Positions 33,320-43,941 are shown, counted from the first letter of the stretch. The stretch is 64,000 nucleotides of DNA from Agaricus subrufescens (GCA_029945375.1 CM057059.1:2542001-2606000); one strand, 5' to 3'. Numbers and translations: made by a program. The notes: generated by a model not told the origin, from the letters alone.

Positions 33320-35689
33320 TTAGAGTTGCGCCTTCATATCGTCTGCTGGATCACGTCCACTGAGCTCTTCCTTGGCGCGCTCACGAAGCTCACGGCGCAG
33401 AATTTTGCCCGCCGCACTATAGTATCACGTCCTTCAGACCGTTGTTCACTGAAAACAAAGATAGAACATACCTTTTCGGCACAACATCAACAACGATAAC
33501 GCCTAAGCAATATTCAACTTCTCAGCATTTGGATAGAAACTTTCACCCAACTTACCTCCGCGGAGGAATTTATGTCTCGCGACCTTGTCCTGAATCCATC
33601 TCTTCACATGCTCACCAAAGGCAAACTTCTCTGACTCCGTCTTGACTTCCTCGGGTCTTGCATGAACGACGTATGCCCTAGGCAATTCTGTTGCCTCTTT
33701 CACACTGTCGACACCGATCACGGCGGCGTCAGCAATATCTGGGTGAGTAAGGAGGGTACTCTCAAGCTCCGCGGGAGGAACTACCATGTCCGGATTAATG
33801 ATAGAGTCACCCGCGCCACTAAGAAGAAAAACAAACCTTGGAAACCCTAAAGAAAAAAGTTAATAACTGATGTTAGGTGCAGATTGAAAGTACGTGCTTT
33901 GTATTTTATAAGCTCTTTGCGACGATCCACGATATAGAAATACCCTTCCTCGTCTCGAATTGCGATATCACCGGTTTTGAACCACATGTCAGGAGTTATA
34001 GAATCCTTGGTAGCGTCGGGTCGATTCAGATAGCCCTGTTGTTAACGATACAAATCAGCACGCAAAACCCATGGGTGGCAAAAACAACGACCAACTTTCA
34101 TTATACTGGATCCCCGAAGCCATAATTCTCCTGGCTGACCGTCCTCGGCATCAATCTCACCATTGTCATCAACAACTAGGCGAGCTTCAAGATTAGGCAA
34201 CAAAAGGCCAATACTTCCAATCTTATGAGAACCAGCCCACGGCTGGAGGTGTGTTGTAGGTGAAGTTTCGGTGAGACCGTAGCCTTGCAATATAAATAAA
34301 GGCGATCCGTTGGTCCGTTTAGATTTTAATCGTTCATTTACCTTTTGAAAAAACATGAGACGAGGTCGAAGAGAGTAGGGTTTGAACTGACAGCTTCTGC
34401 AAGAGCAACGCCAAGCGGTGCTGCAGCAGAGAACAATGATCTCAAGCTTGATAGATCGTATTGGTCAACCGCTGCAGTAAAAATTAGATAGAGCATTCTT
34501 GAACGAAGCGATGAGTTCTCACCTGGATGCCTAGCGAGGACAAGGAGAACCGGTGGGGCAACAAGAGCTATAGTAATCTTATATCTTTCGATATTTGCAC
34601 AGAATTGGACTGGGTCAAATTTGGACATCACTACGACTGGGGTGCCTTGTGTGAAAGGATAGTGTAAGAGTTTGGCAGCACCTGATTGGAACTGAACGTC
34701 AGATCAAAACACAAGATGTGTAATTGTTACCATATATATGGTAAAACGGTAGAAAAGCAATTGTTTTGTCGGTCATATAGTGAGGACAAAACATATCCCT
34801 GACAATCTTGAGCACCGTAATAATGTTCTTGTGTGTTGTCTACGAGCAAGATGTGGTCATTCGTAGTAAGAATAGCTGATAAACGCACCTCAACTCCCTT
34901 CGGCTTCCCAGTTGTACCTGCGAGTGAAGAAGCGAGCCAAAAAGTTAGATCAAACTGCCTGATCCGGATTTTGATAAAACTAATAATGTACCAGAGCTAT
35001 AACAAAGATAGACAGTCTCATTAGCATCTTCACCGTCGAAACGTTCCTCTGTGATCAAGGAACCCTTGCCCAATAAGTCTGCCAATTCGGGCAAATGCGC
35101 AGAATCAGCGGTCCTTGGAACATCCGGTCCCCCGGCCCATTTCAAGCTCGGGCTAAGAACAACGATGCGTTTATCAGCTTCGGCCCTAGGAATACCGAGT
35201 TGTTCGAATGCTTGACGGAGAACAGGGAGGCCTTCGAGGCTCGTAAAAACAATATTTGCACGACTATCAATATATTGGAAAGCTAGCTCCTTGGGATTGT
35301 ACCCGCTATTTGCGAGGGTACATCTTAAGCCGGCAGCAACTGAATTTATGATTGGTGCTGTTAAGAAGTGTGTGAAGGAGTGAAGGAGAACACGCACCTG
35401 CGCTAAAAACAACAACAGGCCAATGTATGGAGTTTGGAGAATAGACGAGAACAGTATCGCCGCGTTTAGCTCCAAAACTCGTTTTCAAGCTGTAGCCGAC
35501 TTCAAGAGCAAATTTTTTGACTTGACCGCGAGTGATTGTAGTGCCGGTATTGGCGTCGATATATGCCGGGTGCGAGGCAGGGAAGGGTCCGACATGGGAG
35601 GGGTCACTGGAAGCAAAAAGATGAGTAAAGACCGACTCGTTAGGGATGGGGAGGGGAGGGAAGATGGAATTATAGATCTTGTGGGGCAT
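33320..35689 (-). CDS. 4-coumarate-CoA ligase-like AMP-dependent acyl-CoA synthetase, copy 1
   Basis: Twelve exons (35689-35398, 35339-34992, 34917-34889, 34839-34731, 34681-34523, 34471-34392, 34341-34096, 34035-33898, 33846-33837, 33780-33556, 33502-33472, 33416-33320) sum to 1764 nt, 587 aa. The family activates a carboxylic acid with ATP, then forms the CoA thioester. Motifs: [13 protein letters not shown] (P-loop), [71 protein letters not shown] and C-terminal [12 protein letters not shown] with the catalytic lysine. It ends in -AQL, at best a weak peroxisomal signal. The eighth intron has a GC donor and exon 9 is 10 nt. The substrate is unknown. Confidence 0.93.
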
Positions 35690-35896
35690 AATCGCTGGAA
35701 GGGTAGAGAGTCAATCAAACGTACATGTCTATACACACACATATATATATGGCCGTTGTCACAACAAGCAACGTGCCTGAATGAGTGGATACTGGAAATT
35801 CCGTGACAAAGGAGTTGATAACGATTCAATAAAGTAAGTGTCCCATTGTGACACCGGCCCAGTGTACAGAGTCACCCACCTCCTCTCCTGACCAGT

Positions 35897-36120
35897 ATGG
35901 TTTCCCTCCCCCGAACGCATGAACACCGTCTCCGGCAACGACGCTTCTGCCTCCGCTGGCCCTATTCGTCGCGCCAAAAACCACCGGCCCTCAGCCCCAT
36001 CGGACGATATGGCAGCCATCTTCAAATGTTGCGGGGCAACGGGACCGTAAGCAATTTTGGCGCGTCAGAGGGAACGCGCTACTCAATTCTTGAACGGAAA
36101 AAATGCAGTCCGACTCTATA
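35897..36120 (+). pseudogene. Internally deleted remnant of the Yra1/ALY-like gene
   Basis: Three blocks match the intact gene at 39226-40195. Block one (35897-36000) matches its first exon, block two (about 36001-36036) matches part of the RRM around DDVAAIFKRCG, and block three (about 36046-36120) matches its second intron and start of the last exon. The intervening parts, including intron 1 and most of the RRM, are missing. The former acceptor GAACAG is GAACGG here, so the old splice is also lost. No functional RRM can be made from it. Confidence 0.85.
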
Positions 36121-36774
36121 TCAGCCACAGAGCATATCCTCGGTTCGTTTTTCAGGAGAGCGGCCGGCTCTGAGCACGACAGCTCTGAATCGGGGATTGT
36201 CCGAGAATCGCTTTGCCTTACACTGAATGGCAGTTATTCGCAACTACCTTCGCATTTTTGGTTCCGTCTTGTGATACTCTCAGTTGCTTGTACTCGATGA
36301 TTGACTGACCTTGAAAGAGCACCGAGATGCGAAGGAAAGCTACTTGCTGCTCATAACTACAGTTATACGATGGTGGACTCGCTTGCTCGGGTCTTTCAAT
36401 GAGGCTCACTCTTGGTTAACGCGAGTCTTATCTTCCAGATTTCTTCCTTGCTATTCCGAACTTCGTGTTCGTTTTCTACAGCGACGCAGATTTTCTCAAG
36501 GCGTATTTCAGTATCTTTGACCTTCCTTTTCCTACGATGCCTCAGTAGTGCATTGTATCGAGTTTCTTCAAGGTGTATCTCTTCACTCTGAGGAGATGTG
36601 CACCAGAGCTTGACAACCCTGACTTTATCCCTTTATCCGTTTCGACAACAGCCAAGCAATTTCAATAGACGCGAAGAAGTCGCCATAGGGCGTAAGTTTG
36701 GGAGGTATATAGGTATTATATATTTGTGGTATATCCGAGCAATGATTATCCTTTCCATCGAGTATAAACCACTT
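36121..36774. other. Gene-free start of duplicated unit, copy 2
   Basis: This segment is the counterpart of 32633-33319 and lies 3' of the second ligase gene. Several small deletions relative to copy 1 (for example after AGAGCACCGAGATGCGAAG near 36319-36337) break every frame shared between copies, which supports calling it non-coding. Confidence 0.6.
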
Positions 36775-39700
36775 TCAGAGTTTCGCCTTAACATCGTCTG
36801 CTGGATCACATCCATTGAGTTCTTCCTTGGCGCGCTCACGAAGCTCACGGCGCAGAATTTTGCCCGCCGCACTATAATATTACGTCCTTCAGACCGCTGT
36901 TCACTGAAAACAAAGATAGAACATACCTTTTTGGCACAACGTCAACAACGATCACGCCTAAGCAATATCAAACTTCTCAGCATTTGGATAAAAAGTTTAA
37001 CTCCACTTACCTCCTCGGAGGAACTTGTGCCTAGCTACCTTGTCTTGAATCCACTTCTTCACGTGCTGACCGAATGCAAACTTCTCTGACTCCGTCTTGA
37101 CTTCCTCAGGTCTTGCATGAACGACGTATGCCCTAGGTAATTCTGTTGCCTCTTTCGCACTGTCGACACCGATCACGGCGGCGTCAGCAATATCTGGGTG
37201 AGTAAGGAGGGTGCTCTCAAGCTCCGCGGGAGGAACTATCGCATCCGGGTTAAGGATAGATTCACACGCGCCACTAAGAAGGGAAACAAACCTTGGAAAC
37301 CCTAAATAAAAAAGTTAATAACTGATCTTGAGTGCAGATTGAAATGTACGTGCTTTGTATTTTATAAGCTCTTTGCGACGATCCACGATATAGAAATACC
37401 CTTCCTCGTCTCGAATTGCGATATCGCCGGTTTTGAACCACATGTCAGGAGTTATAGAATCCTTGGTAGCGTCGGGTCGATTCAGATAGCCCTTTTGTTA
37501 GCGACAGAAATCAACACACAAAGGCTATGGGCAGCAAAAGCAAGGACTTACTTTCATGACACTGGATCCCCGAAGCCATAATTCTCCTGGTTGACCATCT
37601 TCGGCATCAATCTCACCATTGTCATCGACAACTAGTCGAGCTTCAAGATTAGGCAACAACAGGCCAATACTTCCATGCTTATGGGAGCCACTCCAGGGCT
37701 GAATGTGAGTTGTAGGTGAAGTTTCGGTGAGACCGTAGCCTTGCACAATGAATAAAGGTAATCCGTTGGTCCGTTTGGATTCTAAGCGTTCATTTACCTT
37801 TGAAAAACAACATGAGACGATGCCGAGAAGAGCAGGGTTAGGACTGACAGCCTGTGTGAGAGCGGCACCTAGTGGTGCAGCACCAGAGAATAGACACCTT
37901 AAACTTGATAGGTCATATTGGTCAACCGCTGCAGTACGAATCAAGTTAGTAGCGCAACTTTAATGAAATGACGAGTTCTCACCTGGATGCCGAGCAAGGA
38001 TAACGAGAACCGGTGGGACAATAAGAGCTATATTAATCTTATATTTTTCGACGTTTGCACAAAATTGGACTGGGTCAAATTTGGACATCACTACGGCTGG
38101 GGTGCCTTGTGTGAAAGGATAGTGTAAGAGTTTGGTAGTACCTGATCGGAACTGAACGTCAGATCAAGATAGAAGATGCGCAACTCTTACCATACATATG
38201 GTAAAACGGTAGAAAAGCAATTGTTTTGTCAGTCATATAGTGAGGACAAAACATATCCCTGACAATCTTGAGCACCGTAATAATGTTCTTGTGTGTTGTC
38301 TACGAGCAAGATGTAGTCATTCGTAGTAAGAATAGCTGATAAACGCACCTCAACTCCCTTCGGCTTCCCAGTTGTACCTGCGAGTGAAGAAGCGGGTCAA
38401 AAAGTTAGATCAAACTGCCTGATCCGGATTTTGATAAAACTAATAATGTACCAGAGCTATAACAAAGATAGACAGTCTCATTAGCATCTTCACCGTCGAA
38501 ACGTTCCTCTGCGAGCAGGGAACCCTTGCCCAATAAGTCTGCCAATTCGGGCAAATGCGCAGAATCAGCGGTCCTTGGAACATCCGGCCCCCCGGCCCAT
38601 TTCAAGCTCGGGCTAAGAACAACGATGCGTTTATCAGCTTCGGCCCTAGGAATACCGAGTTGTTCGAATGCTTGACGGAGAACAGGGAGGCCTTCGAGGC
38701 TCGTAAAAGCAATATTTGCACGACTATCAATGTATTGGAAAGCTAGCTCCTTGGAATTGTACCCGCTATTTGCGAGGGTACATCTTAAGCCGGCAGCAAC
38801 TGAATGTATGGTTGGTGCTGTTAAGAAGTGTGTGAAGGAGTGAAGGAGAACACGCACCTGCGCCAAAAACAACAACAGGCCAATGTATGGAGTTTGGAGA
38901 ATAGACGAGAACAGTATCGCCGCGTTTAGCTCCAAAGCTCGTTTTCAAGCTGTAGCCGACTTCAAGAGCAAATTTTTTGACTTGACCGCGAGTGATTGTG
39001 GTGCCGGTATTGGCGTCGATATATGCCGGGTGCGAGGCAGGGAAGGGTCCGACGAGAGAGGGGTCACTGGAAGCAAAGAGATGAGTAAAGACCGACTCAT
39101 TAGGGATAGGGAGGGCAGGGAGGATGGAATTATAGATTTTGTGGGACATGGTCGCTGGAGGGGTAGAGAGCCAAACAAACGTACACAGCACTTAGAGTCA
39201 CCCACCTCTGCTCCTTCTGACCAGCATGGCTTCCCTTCTCGAACGCATGAACATCGTCCCCAGCGACGACGCCTCCGCCTCCGCTGGCCCTGTTCGTCGC
39301 GCAAAAAATCATCGGCCCTCAGCCCCATACGTGTGTACTCTCTCCTTCTGCGTCCAAACTCGCGTTTCCAATACCGGCACTCTCTCGACCATAGAATCGC
39401 TCTCGTCCTCCCAAAGGCGACGTCGACGCGCAATGGTCCCATGATCTCTACGAGTCGCATAACTCCCTCTCTGCGCGTCTTTCGGACCACACAGGTGCGC
39501 CCAAGCCGAGCATCAACAACCTGGCCCAACGGGCCCTCCGCGAGGCTACAACGGCCACAGGCTCCAGGGATCAGGGGTTTTCAATCAAAGGCGCTGGAAA
39601 TGCTCAAGGCAATGTCGTAGAAGTGACCGGGCTGGTTGCAGGCACGACGGCGGACGATGTGGCAGCCATCTTCAAGCGTTGCGGTACGATTGTGACGTCA

Positions 39701-40018
39701 AAATTGGTACAAGGAGGAGACGATGTCAAGGTCAGGATTACATTCAAGGCTGCGCCCTCGGCGACTTCTGCAGTACAAAAATTTCACAACCAAGCTGCCG
39801 ATGGGAAAGTGCTCAATGTGAGAGTTGTGGGTAGCACAGCCGCCGGGACAAGCTTCAGCTATAGACTGGGTGGTCCCGATGGTCTGGGACTGGTCAGAGA
39901 CGAGGGCAGTGTAGACGTGCTCATGGGCGAGGGAGATTCGGGATCGTAAGCGATTTTGGTGCATCCGAGGGAACGCGCTCCTCAATTGTTGAACAGGAAA
40001 ATGCGGTCCGACTCTATA
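36127..40018. repeat. Tandem segmental duplication, copy 2
   Basis: Same content and order as 32633-36120, but with the RNA-binding gene intact, which makes it about 400 bp longer. Copy 1 instead has about 150 bp of extra sequence between the two divergent genes (about 35720-35870). Divergence is uneven: near-identical over about 38110-39110, clearly diverged over 36127-37000 and 37500-38000. Confidence 0.9.
36775..39149 (-). CDS. 4-coumarate-CoA ligase-like AMP-dependent acyl-CoA synthetase, copy 2
   Basis: Same twelve-exon plan as copy 1; the first exon is 39149-38858 and the last ends with TGA at 36775-36777. All motifs are intact: the [13 protein letters not shown]-loop, [50 protein letters not shown] and [11 protein letters not shown]. 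It ends in -AKL, a canonical PTS1, so a peroxisomal location is likely, unlike copy 1 (-AQL). The GC-AG intron and the 10-nt exon are kept. An in-frame upstream ATG at 39191 would add 14 residues, but the ATG at 39149 aligns with copy 1. Its start is 76 bp from the divergent RNA-binding gene. Confidence 0.93.
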
Positions 40019-40195
40019 CTCAAGGAGGACCCGCGTGCACGGGTGATGGTTGCACCCCCTGGCACGAATCCCGACGAATACAGCCAGGCGCCTTCTGGTC
40101 GAGGAGGGCGACGGGGCGGCAGGGGTGGCCGTGGCCGCGGAGGACGGCGCGGGGGAGGCGGAGGGCGCGGAGGGCACAGGATGGACCTTGACTGA
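39226..40195 (+). CDS. Yra1/ALYREF-like RNA-binding mRNA-export adaptor
   Basis: Three exons (39226-39334, 39417-39945, 39997-40195) sum to 837 nt, 278 aa. The N-terminus (MASLLERMNIVPSDDASASA) leads to WSHDLYESHNSLSARL, which resembles the UAP56-binding region of ALY/Yra1 proteins. The RRM spans about residues 105-175: NVVEVTGLVAGTTADDVAAI, FKRCGTIVTSKLVQG and VKVRITFKAAPSATSAVQKF. The C-terminus is an RGG-box (SGRGGRRGGRGGRGRGG) ending in HRMDLD. Such proteins load export receptors on spliced mRNA. The intron 1 donor is one of three overlapping GT sites at 39331-39336; the one used here keeps the frame. Confidence 0.85.
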
Positions 40196-40400
40196 GCTGT
40201 GTTTTGCCTGTTTGCTTTCTTGATGTTATAGGTATCCCCTGTCGCGGTCATATGCTTTTTGATTTTGTATGAACACGATGTCTGTATAACTTATGATGCG
40301 GTGACGTGACTGTGTGACGCCCGGTACGCGGTGTCGGGGAGTGACGAACGCACCAACACCCACCCACGCTGCTGCCCTTGCTCTCCTCCTTTCTGCCGAC

Positions 40401-41101
40401 ATGTCGAGTGGTAAGCCGTCTCCAGCCCCCGCACTGCTGTCGCAAGGCCGACCCCCACTCCAGGCTGGTTGTTCCTCTTTGCCGTCATCTGGGCCGGCGC
40501 GCTCCTGTTTACTATGGTCTTTTTTGTGAGCCTCTACGTGGACCACATAGGGCGGCCCGAGTTCCATTCTATACCCACATGTTGACGCTTTGCTAGGTGA
40601 TAATGTACTCGGATCTCGAGAGCGACTACATCAACCCTATTGACCTCTGTAATAAAATCAACCAGGTGTGTTGTGCTGGTGTCCGTCCATGGCCCACCTT
40701 TGTCCCCTCACGCTGCATACTCTATAGTTTGTCATCCCCGAACATGCCGCCCACGCGTTCCTTGCCCTGCTGTTCCTGTTGAGCGGTGAATGGATTGCAC
40801 TCCTCATAAACGCGCCACTTGTAGCTTGGAATGTCAACAAGTGCGTCCCCCCAACAGCCACTTACTCAGGACTCCCAACTCATATACGTTCAGGATTGTC
40901 GGCAAGAATCATATGTTGGACGCGACTGAGATATTCCGCACGCTAGACGGTCACAAAAAAGAGGCATTCATCAAACTTGGATTTTATCTCTTGTCATTCT
41001 TCTACTACCTATACCGGTCAGTCTTGGCTCTTCTCCCTGTCTGACGACTAATGGACATGTTGTGCCACAGAATGATCGCGGCACTTATTGCCGAGGAGTA
41101 A
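40401..41101 (+). CDS. ERV14: Cornichon/ERV14 family ER cargo receptor, paralogue 1
   Basis: Six exons (40401-40410, 40464-40525, 40597-40665, 40728-40840, 40894-41016, 41071-41101) give 135 aa, the usual length. Cornichon proteins pack transmembrane cargo into COPII vesicles at the ER. Membrane segments are [40 protein letters not shown] and [20 protein letters not shown]. The family signature is [20 protein letters not shown], and [20 protein letters not shown] is the cytosolic cargo/Sec24 segment. The first coding exon is only 10 nt (ATGTCGAGTG). A second paralogue with the same intron positions follows 431 bp downstream. Confidence 0.95.
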
Positions 41102-41532
41102 ATTCCTACCGCCACGATGGAATGACAGTTAACTTATGAAAAGTCGACTTTTGGCTGGTGTCGCTTATCAAAAGTCGTGCTTGCATTCTTCGCATCTACG
41201 CTCGTACTTTACGCTGATCTCTCGAGTGCCCATATAAGAGAACGATGCCCTGTTTTGTATACAGCTGAATACGGATTTCATGTTTTTTTGCTTCTTTACT
41301 CGTCTGATGTCGGTGTCACGTGAGAGTCAACGTCACTGGGGGCGGCTGGCCCGGAGGCTGCACAGTCCTCTTCAAACGCATCTTGGCCAGTTTCCGTCTG
41401 TCCCACAACCTATCCTCAACCAGCCTTTTCAGGCCACATTTCTACTAGCTGCTTCTTGTTTCACGAGCTCAGTTACGAAGTCATCTTTCTTTTGTTCCGT
41501 TCGCTGTCAGACTTGGATTCTTCGGTATAAAG

Positions 41533-42383
41533 ATGGGTAGTGCAGGTGCGTCTTGCGTCCGGAGATATTGATTTGCCCTGCTGACTGCGGTATTTTTCCC
41601 TCCTATCATCTGTCGTTGCACATTTTCTTTTCTTTTCGAACACTCCGGGACCTCCATCGCGTGCACTCGTGGCTTCACCTTTACTTCTGTGCCCATAAAC
41701 CTCGTACCTCTCTCAACTACGCACATTGTGCATGCATAGGATGGCTGTTTCTATTCGGGGTACTTATGGCCGCTGGGTTGTTATTTTGCATGGTGTTCTT
41801 TGTAAGTCTTCGCTCACATCTCCATCCCTCGGGTTCTCGGCTGACACTATCCAGATTATCATGTTCTCGGATTTGGAATGCGACTACATCAATCCTATTG
41901 ACCTCTGCAACAAGTTGAATCAAGTGCGTCCTCACACCCTTCCGGTTTTCTACAGCACACTTGACAGGGATATAAATAGTTTGTCCTTCCTGAAAACCTT
42001 GCACACGCATTCCTCACTCTGCTCTTCCTGGTATTTGGACAATTCACGGCGCTCCTGATAAACCTGCCTCTGGTTCTTTACAATGCTGACAAGTGAGTCA
42101 ACGCGTCTTCTGTACACGTGTACACGTCGATGGTAACATGTGCTCATGTGAATTACCCTGATCTGTATTGCAGAATTCGGAAAAAGAGTCATATGTACGA
42201 CGCGACGGAGATTTTCAGAACTCTGGGTGGGCACAAGAAAGAGACGTTTTTGAAGTTGGGCTTCTATCTGCTTTCCTTCTTTTATTACCTGTACAGGTAC
42301 GCGAAGTCCTGATCCACTTTCTTAAATCGCTGATAACAATGGCGGATAGGATGATCGTTGCTCTGATCGCTGAGAGCGAGTAA
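41533..42383 (+). CDS. ERV14: Cornichon/ERV14 family ER cargo receptor, paralogue 2
   Basis: Exon 1 (41533-41545) is 13 nt, then a 194-bp intron, the longest in the window. The other five exons (starting at 41740) match paralogue 1 in phase and position. The protein has about 137 aa. Landmarks are [60 protein letters not shown] and the end [10 protein letters not shown]. The coding sequences are clearly diverged, so this duplication is older than that of the ligase block. Two cornichon genes are common in fungi (Erv14/Erv15 in yeast) and may serve different cargoes. A 14-bp palindrome lies in its fourth intron. Confidence 0.94.
42111..42124. repeat. 14-bp perfect palindrome in an intron
   Basis: TGTACACGTGTACA is self-complementary over 14 bases and has a CACGTG core. 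It lies in the fourth intron of the second cornichon gene, so it could be a factor-binding site or chance. Confidence 0.4.
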
Positions 42384-42806
42384 TTTGCATTTTGCCTTCG
42401 TTTCCCTTATCTAGGATATTATTTTTTTTCCCAAATTATAATGCATTAATTAGAGGGGAGTTGTATGTATGAACTACCGACCCCGCTTCCCGGCAATGCG
42501 TAGTAGCAGAAAAGGCAAGGGTGCTGAGATGTCCCAGGTTATTCTGAGCACAGCATGACACTCGAAACGACCGCGTGAAAGGCCCCGAAGAACCACGCAG
42601 ACATGAGCAACATGGGGAAATGACACGGCCGTGCTGCCGCACAAGGAGTCTCCACGCGAAAATGCATGCGCTTATATACGCCAAAGGCCGTGGGAAGGTT
42701 AGGGCCGGCCCATCCGGGTTAATATTGACGGACTCGGCCTGCTTGCGCGACCCAAATAGAGTCCGTTCCGCCATGTGCTCCCTCTCTATTCCTCCCCCCT
42801 CCTCCC
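42384..42806. promoter_or_regulatory. Intergenic region with TATA-like element before GlcNAc kinase
   Basis: This 423-bp spacer contains TTATATA (about 42670-42676) roughly 130 bp upstream of the kinase ATG, and a pyrimidine-rich stretch (42778-42806) directly before it. No gene is seen on either strand, although a long minus-strand frame crosses it. Confidence 0.4.
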
Positions 42807-43868
42807 ATGTCTCTCTTTCTCTGTGCCGATTGCGGTGCCAGCAAGACCGCCGTTGCCATCGCTGACCGCCAGGGCAACATCGTCGGTCGTGGAACAGCTG
42901 GCCCGTCGAATCTGGCGTATCTTTCTGCTGATGGCTACATCTCGATTGTCGCGGTAGCCGTCGCCCAAGCGCTTGCATCTGCTTCCCTTCCGAGCAAACT
43001 GCCCCCCACTGGCCCTTCGCCATTTGCGGCTGCCTGGTTCGGCATCTCTGGCTCAGACTCTGCTGCCTCTATAAATAGTGTCGTTGCGCCATTATCTGCC
43101 CTCACCGGCATACCCACTGGTCCAAACCTGATGGTGACCAATGATACCTACCTTCTCGCTGCTCCCATTCGATTGTACGACGACGTGTCGAATGCGCTAG
43201 CTATCATTGGCGGCACAGGATCCATCGCCGTCTCGTTCAAAGGTGTCGATGGACAACTCGTAGAGTGCGGGCGGGCTGGCGGCTGGGGTAGGATTTTGGG
43301 CGATGAAGGATCTGGATACGATGTCGGTCGTGAAGCTATTCGACAAGTGCTTTTGAGGCATGACCGAGCGTCGGTTCAGAAAGAGCCGTTGCCACCGAGT
43401 CTGTTGCAGGACAAAATTTTGTCACGGTTTCAAATCACAGATGTGTTGGAAATCCTGAAATGTATCTACTTTCCCGATCCTCCCCCCGGCTTGACTTTCG
43501 GGCCCGATGCGCCTATCAGTAGTCTCCCGCTGGAAAAGAGGATTTCAACGCTCTCGCCCCTTGTGTTTCAAGCGGCGTTTGAGGATAATGATCCACTCGC
43601 CAAGGCAGTGCTGGAGCACTGTGCGAGAGCATTGGTGGATACTGCATCGACTGTTGTTGGAACACCCACGGAAGATAAACCTCGGCTGATTGATGCAGGG
43701 AATTCGGTGATATCGTTTGGCGGGTCGCTTGTTGGTGTACCGGAATACCGCGAGATGATCCTGGAAGGATTTAAGGAGAGAGGTCATGTATTCAAGCGTG
43801 TGCTGTTTGTGGATGATGCGGCCAAGACGGGGGCAGTTTCGTTGGTCGCCGCATATAAGAAAGCATAA
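42807..43868 (+). CDS. N-acetylglucosamine kinase (BadF/BadG ATPase family)
   Basis: This single uninterrupted frame of 353 aa phosphorylates GlcNAc with ATP, feeding the salvage or catabolic GlcNAc route. The ASKHA-fold phosphate-1 loop is LFLCADCGASKTAVAIADRQ at the N-terminus. GTAGPSNLAYLS and WFGISGSDSA follow. Phosphate-2/sugar motifs are ALAIIGGTGSIAVSF and CGRAGGWGRILGDEGSGYDV, the hallmark GGWG...GDEGS of GlcNAc kinases. The adenosine motif is VISFGGSLVG near residue 310. Length and motif order match the family. It is the only long gene here with no intron, which stands out in such an intron-rich region. Confidence 0.94.
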   Translation: MSLFLCADCGASKTAVAIADRQGNIVGRGTAGPSNLAYLSADGYISIVAVAVAQALASASLPSKLPPTGPSPFAAAWFGISGSDSAASINSVVAPLSALTGIPTGPNLMVTNDTYLLAAPIRLYDDVSNALAIIGGTGSIAVSFKGVDGQLVECGRAGGWGRILGDEGSGYDVGREAIRQVLLRHDRASVQKEPLPPSLLQDKILSRFQITDVLEILKCIYFPDPPPGLTFGPDAPISSLPLEKRISTLSPLVFQAAFEDNDPLAKAVLEHCARALVDTASTVVGTPTEDKPRLIDAGNSVISFGGSLVGVPEYREMILEGFKERGHVFKRVLFVDDAAKTGAVSLVAAYKKA

Positions 43869-43941
43869 GCGTGTGGATCTATGTTTGGTCTCCGTAAGTA
43901 GTCGAACAAAAATATCATTTTTATCACCACGACTATGCATC

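Larger units (their letters stand above)
32633..36120. repeat. Tandem segmental duplication, copy 1
   Basis: This unit of about 3.5 kb contains a gene-free left part, the intact ligase-like gene on the minus strand and, divergently, a deleted remnant of an RNA-binding protein gene. The same order recurs at 36127-40018. The right edge is sharp: shared sequence ends at GACTCTATA (36120), inside what is the last exon of the intact RNA-binding gene. Copy 2 starts about 6 bp later with ACAGAGCATATCC. Confidence 0.9.

Noticed and set aside
31050..33650. Short plus-strand frames in the left part of both duplicated units
   Set aside because: The reading frames are not preserved between copies, and indels break them.
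34338..34400. A one-base length difference between ligase copies that looked like a frameshift in copy 1
   Set aside because: It falls in an intron (GTCAGT...TTTTTTCAAAAG) that joins LAEA to VNERLK in frame in both copies.
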